Part shown: piece after piece, positions 1-8,380 of the stretch
Position numbering within the stretch: position 1 is the stretch's first letter
Layout: each line of letters begins with the position of its first letter
NCBI GenBank assembly: GCA_000433875.1
Contig: HF993345.1
Coordinates: 1 to 56,803, forward strand
Direction: 5' to 3'
Length of the DNA: 56,803 nt
Source of the DNA: Firmicutes bacterium CAG:884
Lineage (GTDB): Bacteria > Bacillota_I > Bacilli_A > RF39 > UBA660
Position numbers and translations under genes: made by a program
Notes under the pieces: model-generated
Databases searched by the model: none
The model's input: the letters and a program-made list of their open reading frames with translations, nothing else
Told to the model about the DNA's origin: nothing

Positions 1-28
1 GTGCTCTAACCAACTGAGCTAATCGCCC
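1..28 (-). tRNA. tRNA, 5' part only (probably tRNA-Ile)
   Basis: The reverse complement begins GGGCGATTAGCTCAG and continues TTGGTTAGAGCAC, which is an acceptor arm plus a complete D-arm with the invariant TAGCTCAG and GGTTAGAG stretches. The anticodon lies outside the window. The identity rests only on resemblance to Ile tRNAs of low-GC bacteria and is uncertain. A good promoter lies just upstream. Confidence 0.85.
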
Positions 29-47
29 AATAAACTTGACATAAAAT

Positions 48-76
48 AATATATCAAATAATATTATTGTTGTCAA
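48..76 (-). promoter_or_regulatory. sigma-A-type promoter of the tRNA
   Basis: On the minus strand a perfect -35 TTGACA (71-76) is followed after 17 bases by TATATT (48-53). The tRNA 5' end is about 20 bases downstream, which fits a stable-RNA promoter. Confidence 0.7.
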
Positions 77-79
77 GCA

Positions 80-445
80 TTATTTGTTATCTTGTCGATT
101 TTTTTGCAACTTTTGTTCAATCCATATAGGAAGTTTGTATTCTAAGGTATTAAACCCTAATGGAGTTGCCTTAATTTTTCTTTTTGGTCTTTGTTTAAAA
201 TCACGATAATTAATATTTTTTATACTTAGTTTTAGTTGGGATAGTTCTTCATCTACTTCTAAAATTTCAACATTTATTTCTTCGCCAATTTTAACAAAAT
301 CATGAATATTATGAACAAAATCATGTGATATCTCAGATATATGAATTAAACCACTATAATACTCATCAAGCGAAACAAATACTCCATAACTTTCTATACC
401 GGTAACAGTTGCTTTAACGACTTTCCCTTTCTTATAATCTGCCAC
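80..445 (-). CDS. S1 RNA-binding domain protein (GSP13/YugI/CvfD-like)
   Basis: This small protein of about 121 residues consists of one S1 (OB-fold) domain over roughly residues 4-75, visible as KGKVVKATVTGIESYGVFV, SGLIHISEIS and the final LSIK strand. A basic tail follows. Stand-alone S1 proteins of this size in Firmicutes (YugI/GSP13, CvfD) bind RNA or ribosomes and act in stress or translation control. I chose the GTG at 445 instead of the GTG at 454 because GGAG overlaps the earlier codon but sits 8 bases before the later one. It faces away from the NifU-like gene. The family call is firm; the exact orthologue is not. Confidence 0.8.
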   Translation of the reverse strand: MADYKKGKVVKATVTGIESYGVFVSLDEYYSGLIHISEISHDFVHNIHDFVKIGEEINVEILEVDEELSQLKLSIKNINYRDFKQRPKRKIKATPLGFNTLEYKLPIWIEQKLQKNRQDNK

Positions 446-495
446 TAAAACCACTCCATAAAGATTATATCATATTTTCAGCAAAATAAAAAGTC

Positions 496-525
496 TTTAC
501 TTATCATTTATAAATATTATATAAT
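496..525 (+). promoter_or_regulatory. promoter of the NifU-like gene
   Basis: TTTACT (496-501) and TATAAT (520-525) are separated by 18 bases. The -10 box overlaps the ATG at 524, so translation cannot reasonably start there. This supports the start at 542 and gives a very short 5' leader. Confidence 0.5.
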
Positions 526-541
526 GGTTTTGGTGAGAGAA

Positions 542-778
542 ATGGAAACAATAGAAAAAATTAAAGAAGTAATAGATTATCTTCGTCCTTTTATTATGAA
601 TGAAGGTGGAAATATAGAATTTGTTAAATATGAAGACAACATTGTCTATGTAAAAATGCAAGGAGCATGTGCCGACTGTAGTATGCAAGATCTAACATTA
701 AAAGATGGATTATTTATGGCAATCAAAGAAGAAGTTCCCGAAGTTAAAGACATTATCAGCGTTCAAGATAATCAATAG
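542..778 (+). CDS. NifU-like C-terminal domain Fe-S scaffold protein
   Basis: This 78-residue protein is a stand-alone NifU C-terminal domain (Nfu type), which assembles or carries Fe-S clusters for delivery to apoproteins in the cytoplasm. The two cluster cysteines are C43 and C46 in GACADCSMQDLTL, preceded by the typical MNEGGNIEFV stretch. Its length matches the single-domain Nfu of staphylococci and bacilli (about 80 residues). The start at 542 is preceded by GGTGAG four bases upstream. The stop runs 23 bases into the 3' end of the convergent YutH-like gene. Confidence 0.9.
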   Translation: METIEKIKEVIDYLRPFIMNEGGNIEFVKYEDNIVYVKMQGACADCSMQDLTLKDGLFMAIKEEVPEVKDIISVQDNQ

Positions 779-1637
779 TTGGAAAATCAGTTATAGACTT
801 TACAAACGAATAGAATATTTTTAATAAATATTCTTTTTTTGATGCATCATCTATATACTGATTTATATAACTCTCATCTTTTTCTCCAGCAATTATTTCC
901 TCAAAAGAATTAAAATAATAATTAGGAAATAAAGTACGCACAAACAACAATTTTATTTCCTCTTTATTTAAATTGAACTTTTTAATTATATATTTTAAAT
1001 CATCAATAGAAGTTATATGATTATAATTAGTCTTTAAATATTCTGCAATATCTCTTGTTTTCAAATCAATAACCATATTTATCGGATTCAAAAAGTCTTC
1101 CAATCTCTCATCTTTTGTAATATATTTATGATTAATCGTATATTCTTTTACATCAACTATTTCAAGTAATTGAATAGCGGTTTCAGCAAGTCCACAAAAA
1201 TAAGGAAAACTTTTTCTCAAAGTCGGGTATTTTTTCCCAAACTCACTAATTTGCAATTCCAAATAATCAATCTTTTCACTCCACAAATCATACCATAAAG
1301 GTCTCTTTTTATCCCTCTTACTAACTATAATACTATTTATTATATATAAATCATTTATTATAATTGGTTCCCTTGATTTAACCTGTATTTTTAACAAAAT
1401 ATAATTAATACCATTTATATTAGTTAATATACTATTTTGTTTATTTGGTATAGGTAAATGACACCTAACATTATTTTTTAATAAATCGTTAACAATTTCC
1501 AACAATTCATCTATATTAGTATTATCCATTTTATATAAATAATACGTTTCTCCATCAATTTCAAACCAATGGTAATTAGTATTTTGGTGAACTTCATTTA
1601 CTTTTAAATTATAATAATAAATAATAGCATTTTTCAT
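756..1637 (-). CDS. yutH: YutH/CotS-family spore coat-associated protein
   Basis: This 293-residue protein resembles Bacillus YutH, a kinase-fold (CotS/aminoglycoside phosphotransferase-like) protein tied to the spore coat. The best-matching stretch is PLWYDLWSEKIDYLELQ followed by SFPYFCGLAETAIQLLE at about 115-160, where the YutH family has its W..R.D.LE and FPY..GL.ENAIQ signatures. No clear HxDxxxxN catalytic loop is visible, so enzymatic activity is doubtful. Its 3' end overlaps the convergent NifU-like gene. The start is preceded by AGGTGAAC. The presence of this gene supports a spore-forming host. Confidence 0.7.
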   Translation of the reverse strand: MKNAIIYYYNLKVNEVHQNTNYHWFEIDGETYYLYKMDNTNIDELLEIVNDLLKNNVRCHLPIPNKQNSILTNINGINYILLKIQVKSREPIIINDLYIINSIIVSKRDKKRPLWYDLWSEKIDYLELQISEFGKKYPTLRKSFPYFCGLAETAIQLLEIVDVKEYTINHKYITKDERLEDFLNPINMVIDLKTRDIAEYLKTNYNHITSIDDLKYIIKKFNLNKEEIKLLFVRTLFPNYYFNSFEEIIAGEKDESYINQYIDDASKKEYLLKIFYSFVKSITDFPTIDYLER

Positions 1638-1678
1638 AAGTTCACCTCATTATAATTTTATGTTTATAGTGTACAAAA

Positions 1679-1701
1679 AAAGAACATTTTTATTGTTCTT
1701 T
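1679..1701 (-). terminator. intrinsic terminator of the proline-rich gene
   Basis: On the minus strand the stem AAAGAACA/TGTTCTTT (8 bp, 7-base loop) is followed by a U tract. The TAA stop of the gene lies in the loop. Confidence 0.75.
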
Positions 1702-2412
1702 TAATATTTCGCAAATTCTATTTAATTTATCTTTAATTTTTTCAATCTCTGCTTTTAAATTCTCTTCATTAGATACTTCATTTTCATATTTAATTTCTGG
1801 CATAACAGGTTGTACTGGTTCATTAACAGGTTCAACAGTAATTGTTGGCTCCTCTTTAGGTTCAGTTACAACAGGTATTTCAGGTTCACTTGGAGTATCA
1901 ATAGTAGCTTCAACTGTAGGTTCTACCTTTGGTTCATCAACAGCAGGAACTACAGGACTTACTTCTGGTTCAACATTTATTACAGGATTTACTTTTATTT
2001 CAGGTATTACAGGAGCTTCAACTTCTATTTCTTTTGAGTTTTCAATTACAAAATTCTTATTAGCTTCAAGTGTAGGAATATTGTCAGCTTTTAACTTAAT
2101 AATTCTCTTATCTTCAATACGAATATTGTTTAAAGATTTTTCATCTAAATCAGGTATTTCAACAGGCATATTCGCTCTATTAGCTTTAACGATTTCTTGA
2201 ATTAATCTCTTTACTTCATCCCATTCTTCATCAGGTACTTTAATTCCTGTTAAAACTGGTTCATCTAAAACTTTTACAATATATATTCTTTGTAATTCTC
2301 CTTCAATTTCACCCATTGTGTATATTAGATACTTATTTTCATTATTTTTAATATATCTTACTACACTTACTTCTCTTGCATTACCATTTTCATTAATTGC
2401 TATTCTTTCCAT
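1690..2412 (-). CDS. hypothetical protein with DUF1292-like N-terminus and acidic Pro/Glu/Val-rich region
   Basis: This 240-residue protein was not assigned to a known function. Residues 1-75 (VSVVRYIKNNENKYLIYTMG and IYIVKVLDEP) have the strand pattern of DUF1292/YrzB-like proteins. Residues 125-210 are low-complexity PEIPVV/EPTVE repeats, probably disordered. The last 30 residues (NLKAEIEKIKDKLNRICEIL) form a short coiled coil. There is no signal peptide or membrane segment, so it is probably cytoplasmic. It has its own terminator. Confidence 0.6.
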   Translation of the reverse strand: MERIAINENGNAREVSVVRYIKNNENKYLIYTMGEIEGELQRIYIVKVLDEPVLTGIKVPDEEWDEVKRLIQEIVKANRANMPVEIPDLDEKSLNNIRIEDKRIIKLKADNIPTLEANKNFVIENSKEIEVEAPVIPEIKVNPVINVEPEVSPVVPAVDEPKVEPTVEATIDTPSEPEIPVVTEPKEEPTITVEPVNEPVQPVMPEIKYENEVSNEENLKAEIEKIKDKLNRICEILKEQ

Positions 2413-2480
2413 AATACTCTCCCTCTTATTCTATCTACAACTAGTATATCAAAGTTTATAAATTATTTCAATATCTATTT

Positions 2481-3233
2481 TTAATTTTCTTTATTTTTTT
2501 GGATCTTATATGCTATTTTTCTAACCAAACTCCTTGGAAGTAGCCTCAAGGCAAATACTCCCATTTTTATTTTAAAGCCTGGTATAATAACAACTTTCTT
2601 TTTAAACATTTGCTTTACAGCATATTTAGCAACATCATAACTTTCTAAGGATTCTAAATTAAATGAAACCCCAGCAACTTTATTAAAATTTGTGCTTACA
2701 GGCCCCGGACATAATGCACATATAAAAACATTACTTTTTTTTCTTCTTAGTTCTTCATTAATAGATTCTGTTAAATGTAAAACATATGCTTTTGTTGCAT
2801 AATATGTTGCCATTAAAGGTCCAGGCATAAAAGCAGCTGATGATGCAACATTTAATATATAACCTTTATCTTTCTTTACAAAATCTTTTAAGAAAAGTTT
2901 AGTTAATGTATGAACTGTTTTAACATTTAATTCTATCATATCTAGTTCTTTATCTAATTTAGTACAACAAAACTCACCAAACAAACCAAAGCCAGCATTA
3001 TTTACTAACACATCAATATTTTTTTTCTTAACTAAATTATATAATTCTGTACAATTATATGTACTAGATATATCCATTGGAATAATTTCAGCATTTGTTT
3101 TTAATTCTTTCGCTAAAACTTCCATTTTTCTTTTATTACGTGCAACAAGTATAAGATCATAACCCTTATCGCTTAATATTCTTGCCATATCAGCGCCTAT
3201 TCCTGAGCTTGCACCTGTTATTAATGCTACCAT
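2481..3233 (-). CDS. short-chain dehydrogenase/reductase
   Basis: This is a classical SDR of 250 residues that transfers hydride between NAD(P)H and an unknown carbonyl or hydroxyl substrate. It has the Rossmann motif TGASSGIG near the N-terminus, NNAG at about 78-81, a catalytic Ser in NVASS and the Y144-x3-K148 pair in TYYATK. VARNKRK after strand 2 suggests NADP(H) preference. I chose the ATG at 3233 because GGTGAT lies four bases before it, while the ATG at 3248 has no ribosome binding site. The C-terminus is rich in Lys. The substrate cannot be told from the sequence or the neighbours. Confidence 0.85.
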   Translation of the reverse strand: MVALITGASSGIGADMARILSDKGYDLILVARNKRKMEVLAKELKTNAEIIPMDISSTYNCTELYNLVKKKNIDVLVNNAGFGLFGEFCCTKLDKELDMIELNVKTVHTLTKLFLKDFVKKDKGYILNVASSAAFMPGPLMATYYATKAYVLHLTESINEELRRKKSNVFICALCPGPVSTNFNKVAGVSFNLESLESYDVAKYAVKQMFKKKVVIIPGFKIKMGVFALRLLPRSLVRKIAYKIQKNKEN

Positions 3234-3307
3234 ATAATCACCATCCAAAAAGATTATAGCACATTTTACTTTTTATTGATATTCTTTTTACAAAATTCGA
3301 CAAACTT

Positions 3308-3589
3308 TTACTTATATTCCTTAGACCATATATTATTTAAAGCTTTTTGTATTTCAGGAATATTCTCATAATTATTAATTTTTTCCAATATAAAGTTATC
3401 ATCTTTTAAAGTAACTTTTGATACATACAAATTAAACTTATTATCTTTATCAAGTGTGTAATCAGTATATATGATTATAGGTTCTTCATTTTGTTGAACA
3501 ACTGCTAATGTATCACACACTACTTCTATTCCGTTATCATTTGTTATTGTAAATGAATATTCTGGATTCAACATATTTTTATCTATCAT
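3308..3589 (-). CDS. DUF1292 family protein
   Basis: This 93-residue protein has the DUF1292 (YrzB-type) pattern: an N-terminal FTITNDNGIEV strand, PIIIYTDYTLDKDNKFNLYVSK in the middle, and an acidic or aromatic C-terminus ending IQKALNNIWSK. The family is common in Firmicutes and has no assigned function. Its ATG overlaps the stop of the upstream 211-residue gene (ATGA), so the two are translationally coupled. Confidence 0.7.
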   Translation of the reverse strand: MIDKNMLNPEYSFTITNDNGIEVVCDTLAVVQQNEEPIIIYTDYTLDKDNKFNLYVSKVTLKDDNFILEKINNYENIPEIQKALNNIWSKEYK

Positions 3590-4221
3590 ATTTTTCTTAC
3601 TCCTTTTTCTGTTTGTCTTAACAATAATGATAATTCATCACCTAAAATTTTTCCCATATTATTTATCATTTTTCCTTGATAACTTCCTTCTGGATTAATT
3701 ATTTTAGAAAATAAATATACTGGTATATGTAAAGGCTGAACAGCTAAACGAGCTGCATATTGTATGCCATAACTACTTAGTCTTAAAACTACCATTATTG
3801 GTGCTTTTAAAGCAGTAGCGCCTAATGATAAAGTATTTCCAACAGTATTAGTTGCATTTTTTATAAGTTCACCATTTGATCTAGATTCAACAACAGATCT
3901 AGCATTAGTTGCAAGTCTTCTAAACTTAAGAGCAAGTTCATTTGATATTTGATTAACAACACTTATATTTTTATCCGCTTTTACTTTTTTAATCCTTTCA
4001 TTTACCTGACTTTTATGTAAATCTGCTTCTTGTCTTATTAAAGTTTGAATCCTTGCCTTTACACCTAAATCAGTTTCAAGATTATATTCTTTTACATATG
4101 CTCTTAATATTCTTCCTCTAGTTATTGTTATTTCTTTTTCATTTATAATAGGATCATTCAAATAATTTTTTAACTGTGATTGAAGATATATTCTTTGATT
4201 TCTTACCTCTTGTAAACTCAT
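3586..4221 (-). CDS. hypothetical protein, coiled-coil N-terminus with hydrophobic C-terminal half
   Basis: I do not recognise this 211-residue protein. Residues 1-100 are charged and helical (Arg/Lys/Glu-rich). Residues 125-185 (SLGATALKAPIMVVLRLSSY, then LAVQPLHIPVYLF) are hydrophobic and could be one or two membrane or amphipathic helices. It overlaps the DUF1292 gene by four bases and lies downstream of the broken metallopeptidase gene in the same direction. Confidence 0.55.
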   Translation of the reverse strand: MSLQEVRNQRIYLQSQLKNYLNDPIINEKEITITRGRILRAYVKEYNLETDLGVKARIQTLIRQEADLHKSQVNERIKKVKADKNISVVNQISNELALKFRRLATNARSVVESRSNGELIKNATNTVGNTLSLGATALKAPIMVVLRLSSYGIQYAARLAVQPLHIPVYLFSKIINPEGSYQGKMINNMGKILGDELSLLLRQTEKGVRKI

Positions 4222-4292
4222 ATATACACCTACCTTCTATCTAATTATATCATATTTCTAATTATTCATAAATAAATTTATTAATTTACTTT

Positions 4293-6397
4293 CTATAATC
4301 TTCTTCTATGCTCTTCAACACATTCGTTTTCAAAAGCTCGATTTTTTTCCATTTCTTCAACTTGCCTAATTGAATATATTTCTTCATATAAATCAACATC
4401 ATCATTTGTTGTTTTTTCCTTATCACGCTTTAAACCCTTTAGATCCATTTCAATTTTTATTTCGTTTTGTTCATCAATTATATGTTTAAATTTTTCAAAA
4501 TAATTTGGGATAGGTTTTTCTTTATTTTGTCTAAATAAATTCTTTATTTCTACGTCTAAAGCGTTATATCTTTCTTTTAATGATTCAGGAATTTTGTTTT
4601 GTTTTTTTTCATCACTAGTACTAATCCTTTGTGTATTGACATTTTTATTACTTAAGGCATCTATATATTCATTATATAAGCCATTTCCTTTTTTATCAAT
4701 CAATACTTGTTTTGAACCAATACAAGCAAGACTATTACCATACATTAATGAAACATCAACATTTCCATCTTTAATGCTTACAACAAATTTTTCCATTGTT
4801 TTTTTTGCTTTTTCTTCATACTTTTTTCTTTCTTCGGCACTTAACTCTTTATATTTTTTTCAAAATAATAATAAAGAGCATTTTCAGAAATATTTGATTC
4901 ATCTTCTACATCACATTCATCACTTTTTCTATGATCATCGATTATTTTATCAATCATTTCTTTTGATAACATTGGTTCTAATTCTTCCCTATATTTTGCT
5001 TTTGACAAAAAATTAAATCTTTTTACTGAAACATTCGCGAACATAGTTCCATCAATTTTATCCATTGGTTTACCACAAATAGCACCATCAACTTGACCTA
5101 TATATTTGCACAAATTAACATTTTGTATTTTTTCCAACTTAGTTACATTATTTAATACTTCTACCCTATCAGGATAAACAGCAACATATACATAAATAGG
5201 GTTGCTTTTTGCAAAATCTATAATTGGAAGTTCAACTTTTTCAAGTCTAATTAAGTTTTCTTTATCAGATATACTTGTTAAAGCCATTTCATCGCAATAT
5301 GAAATTCCCTTTAAAAAAGATTTAAGTTCTCTTTCGTGTTTTAAAAGTACATCACGTTTATCTAATGTCTTTTTAATATTTATACTATTTGTATCGCCAA
5401 AACTAAAAAATCCTGTATAAGATTTATGAACTAAAGTATTTGTAAATTGATCTCTCACCTCGCCAAAACGATTGACAATATATTTTGATCCATTAAAATC
5501 AATGACAAAATTATTCGCATCAGTATATATACTTAATTTATTTTTTATGTCACGGTATTCTTTAAACTTAGATAAAGTAATTTCTCTTATTTTTTTGTCT
5601 CTTATATTCTTTATAATATTTTTTTCAATTTTCGTAATAAAATTATTCATCCATTCTTCATCTTTAACAGGAGCATAACTTAATTCTTCTAAAATTTCTT
5701 CATAATCCTCAAAAGAATTTATTAAATGAGAATGTATATTATTCTAAATTATATATCTTTGAGCAGATATATAATCTTCATCTTTTACAGCATCACCAAT
5801 TTTGTAAGAAGTATTCGCAAATTTTTCTTGATATAAACTAACATAATTATAAAAATCGTTCCACATTGAACTTGTATGCATTGAATCTATTCCACCTTGC
5901 AAAAATAAAGAAAAATTATTAGCCTTATTCATTAAAATATTTGCAAATTCCATCATTCTTACTTGTGGTTCATAAGAACGACTAATAGGATATATTTGTC
6001 TTGTAAACATCTCTGTTTGAGCTTCATTAATAAAACCAGAAGGAACACTTTTGTCGTTCATTACAAGAAAATGAGTAAATTCATGACATAGCGTAGGCTC
6101 TAGATGAGGTTTTTCAAGAAGTCCTTCATCAATACATATACATTGTTTAGCTTTACTATAAAACCCCAAAGCACCTATTTTAGAAGGTTCATCACTTACA
6201 TATATTTTAAAGTTCTTACCAATTAAATTTTCTTCAAAAAAAGTCTTATAATCTCTTTAAGTGGTATAACCATTAGCATTAAAATATGCTTGCAATTTTT
6301 TTACTACTCTTTTAAAAGGAGCTTTTAATCTAGTATCTATTTTTATTTCATTTAATACATCATCACTTATTAAATTTACAAAACTTTTATCATCCAT
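4293..6397 (-). pseudogene. HExxH metallopeptidase-like gene with two internal stops and one frameshift
   Basis: Three separate reading frames on the minus strand join into one gene of about 700 codons. It starts at the ATG at 6397 (AGGTGAT five bases upstream) and is interrupted by TAA at 6257-6259 and TAG at 5744-5746. Translation resumes in the same frame after each stop (RDYKTFFEENLIGKNFK, then NNIHSHLINSFEDYEE). After YYYFEK, at a run of seven A (4854-4860), one extra base would restore a frame reading YKELSAEERKKYEEKAKK that continues to 4293. The N-terminal part has the zinc-protease motif HEFTH (LEPTLCHEFTHFLV) and an acidic Glu downstream. The rest is unfamiliar. An IS110 element lies just upstream. 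It is most likely a decaying gene, though sequencing error at the homopolymer could explain the frameshift alone. Confidence 0.75.
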
Positions 6398-6479
6398 AAA
6401 CATCACCTATCTTATAATAAGTATATCATGTATAATTCTAAATATAAAGATTTCAAAGTTAAAATTTTGATTTTTTTAT

Positions 6480-6661
6480 GTTTTTTGCTATTATAAATGG
6501 CAATCGGTAAAGACGGAGTATAACAGGCACTTAGAGTGCGTTTTTGTGAATGTCTACCATATGATTATTTATTAATTCGGTTGTAGATAATGGAACGAAG
6601 GAGTTCGGATGATTAAGCATGTAGGAATATAAGTGGTCGAATATGGTTTAACCGAAATATT
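6480..6661 (+). ncRNA. candidate bridge RNA in the 5' non-coding region of the IS110 element
   Basis: About 180 bases precede the transposase with no ORF and less AT bias than the flanks. Visible pairings are GCAC/GTGC (6527-6530 with 6536-6539, loop TTAGA), TCTAC/GTAGA (6553-6557 with 6583-6587) closing a 25-base loop, CGAA/TTCG (6596-6599 with 6604-6607), and a long-range TTCGGTT/AACCGAA (6576-6582 with 6650-6656). Established knowledge: IS110-family elements encode a structured bridge RNA of this size in their left non-coding end, with loops that pair to target and donor DNA. The assignment rests on position and structure only; the guide sequences were not identified. Confidence 0.55.
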
Positions 6662-6679
6662 ATGAAAGGAGAAATTTTT

Positions 6680-7867
6680 ATGAAACATATTTTAAGTTTT
6701 GATATTGCTAAAGGTAAAAGTGTTTATTGTTTTATTGATGAATTAAGAAATGTAATTATTGGTGCTTCTTTAATTGAACATAAAAAAGATGAATTTGATT
6801 TATTATTTAATAAAGTTAAAAATTATTCTAATTTAATTGTTATTATGGAATCTACCTCAATTTATCATTTACCAGTTGAAAATTATTTCAGATCTAAAGG
6901 TATAGATACAGTTGTTATCAACCCTAAACTAGTTAAACAATTTAAAGATACTTTAAATAAATCTAAAACTGATAAACTAGATTGTTTTAAAATTGCTAGA
7001 TGTTTTTTAGGTACTATTGATAATTTTTATCAAAAACAAGATGAATATTTTATGTACAATCCTCTTGCCAGACAATATTGGTCTTTAATTGAAGGACAAA
7101 CTAGATTGAAAAATAGATATAAACAACTTATTGATATTGTTTTTCCTGAATTTGCTTTAATTTTCAACGATTTATATGATGATTTAGCTTTAAATTTTAT
7201 TCACGATTTTCCTCATCCAGTATTATTTGTTAATCGTAGAATTGATTATTTAATGAATTATTTAAAGGAAAAAAATGGGACTACTCAAGCTTATAGATTT
7301 AAGAATAAAGTTTTAAAAATGAAAGAACTTGCTTCAAATTCTTTATGTTTTGTTGCTTTTGATTCTTATCAAGTTCAAAATTTAGTTCAAGTAATTGAAA
7401 TGATTCAATATCACAAGTCTGAGATAAATAAAATTAAAAATCAACTTATTAATGAAATGAAAGATAAAAAACTTTTTAAAATTATTAATTCTATTCCTGG
7501 ATTTGGTGAATTTTCAACTGCTTTATTTCTAGCTGAAGTTGGTGATATTACTAGATTTGATGATAAATATCAGTTTATTTCTTTTATCGGAATTGATTCA
7601 GTTACTTCACAATCTGGTGTTTCTGCTTATCATGGTCCAATTTCTAAAACAGGTTGTAAATTTGGAAGAACTATTTTATTTAATATAGTTACAACTATAT
7701 TACAAATATCTGCTCACACAGACAAAACTAATCCTATTTATTTGTTTTTCAGAAAAAAACAATCCGAAGGTAAACATCATTACAAGTGTATAATTGCTTG
7801 CGAAACCAAATTATGCAAAATTATATACAAGTTATGTTCTTCCGATTGTTTATACGAAAACAAATAG
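6680..7867 (+). CDS. IS110-family transposase (DEDD recombinase)
   Basis: The protein of 395 residues has the RuvC-like N-terminal domain with the DEDD tetrad D8 (SFDIAKGK), E57 (IMESTS), D98 and D101 (KTDKLD). A central coiled-coil region (about 225-265) follows, then the transposase_20 domain (INSIPGFGEFSTALFLAEVG, then FISFIGIDSVTSQSGVS) carrying the serine expected to attack DNA. Family members recombine IS and target guided by a bridge RNA. I chose the ATG at 6680 because AAAGGAG (6665-6671) overlaps the ATG at 6662 and is well placed for the later one. The gene looks intact and could be active. Confidence 0.92.
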   Translation: MKHILSFDIAKGKSVYCFIDELRNVIIGASLIEHKKDEFDLLFNKVKNYSNLIVIMESTSIYHLPVENYFRSKGIDTVVINPKLVKQFKDTLNKSKTDKLDCFKIARCFLGTIDNFYQKQDEYFMYNPLARQYWSLIEGQTRLKNRYKQLIDIVFPEFALIFNDLYDDLALNFIHDFPHPVLFVNRRIDYLMNYLKEKNGTTQAYRFKNKVLKMKELASNSLCFVAFDSYQVQNLVQVIEMIQYHKSEINKIKNQLINEMKDKKLFKIINSIPGFGEFSTALFLAEVGDITRFDDKYQFISFIGIDSVTSQSGVSAYHGPISKTGCKFGRTILFNIVTTILQISAHTDKTNPIYLFFRKKQSEGKHHYKCIIACETKLCKIIYKLCSSDCLYENK

Positions 7868-7890
7868 ACTAATTTACCAAAATTTTTAAA

Positions 7891-7914
7891 AATTGAGGAA
7901 TCTCAGTTCTTTTT
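7891..7914 (+). terminator. terminator after the transposase
   Basis: Stem AATTGAG/CTCAGTT (one G-U pair, loop GAAT) is followed by CTTTTTG, about 25 bases after the stop codon. Confidence 0.55.
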
Positions 7915-8004
7915 GTCGTGATTATAATATCACATTTTTTTAAATTTGACAAAACTTAGATAATCATAATTTATAATGCATTTCTAGAATTTAGAAAAAT
8001 TTCA

Positions 8005-8031
8005 CAAAAAAAGAAGGCTTATTTGCCTTCT
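8005..8031 (-). terminator. terminator of the S10-spc-alpha operon
   Basis: On the minus strand AGAAGGC/GCCTTCT (7 bp, loop 6) is followed by seven T. The TAA stop of rplQ is in the loop and the last codons of rplQ form the ascending arm. Confidence 0.9.
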
Positions 8032-8366
8032 ACTAACTCTAATATAACCATTAAAGCATCATCACCTTGACGGTTATCTAATTTATACATTCTTGTGTAT
8101 CCACCATTTCTTTCTGCATAACGAGGAGCTAGTACATCAAATACCTTTTTAACTGCTTCATTATCGTTATGTAAGAAAGCTAGTGCTTTTCTTCTTGATA
8201 CTAAAGAACCATTCTTACCATATGTAATCATTTTATCAACGAACTTACGAACTTCTTTAGCTCTTGTTTCAGTTGTTTCAATTCTTTCATTCATTATAAG
8301 ATCTTTAGTTAAGTTAGCAAGCATACTTCTTCTATGCTTGTTAGTACGTCCTAATTTTCTATACAT
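8019..8366 (-). CDS. rplQ: 50S ribosomal protein L17
   Basis: This 115-residue bL17 has the family start MYRKLGRTNKHRRSMLANL, the ETTETRAKEVR stretch and the C-terminal GGYTRMYKLDNRQGDDA. It binds 23S rRNA near the tunnel exit. It is the last gene of the ribosomal operon, 14 bases after rpoA, and its 3' end doubles as the terminator stem. Confidence 0.98.
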   Translation of the reverse strand: MYRKLGRTNKHRRSMLANLTKDLIMNERIETTETRAKEVRKFVDKMITYGKNGSLVSRRKALAFLHNDNEAVKKVFDVLAPRYAERNGGYTRMYKLDNRQGDDALMVILELVEGK

Positions 8367-8380
8367 TTTCTTCCTCCTTG

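Larger units (their letters stand above)
6480..7914 (+). mobile_element. IS110-family insertion sequence
   Basis: The element consists of the structured left region, the DEDD recombinase gene and a short right region ending near the terminator at 7891-7914. IS110 elements lack inverted repeats, so the exact ends cannot be read from one copy; the limits given are minimal. It lies between the broken metallopeptidase gene and rplQ, 90 bases from the ribosomal operon terminator. Confidence 0.8.
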
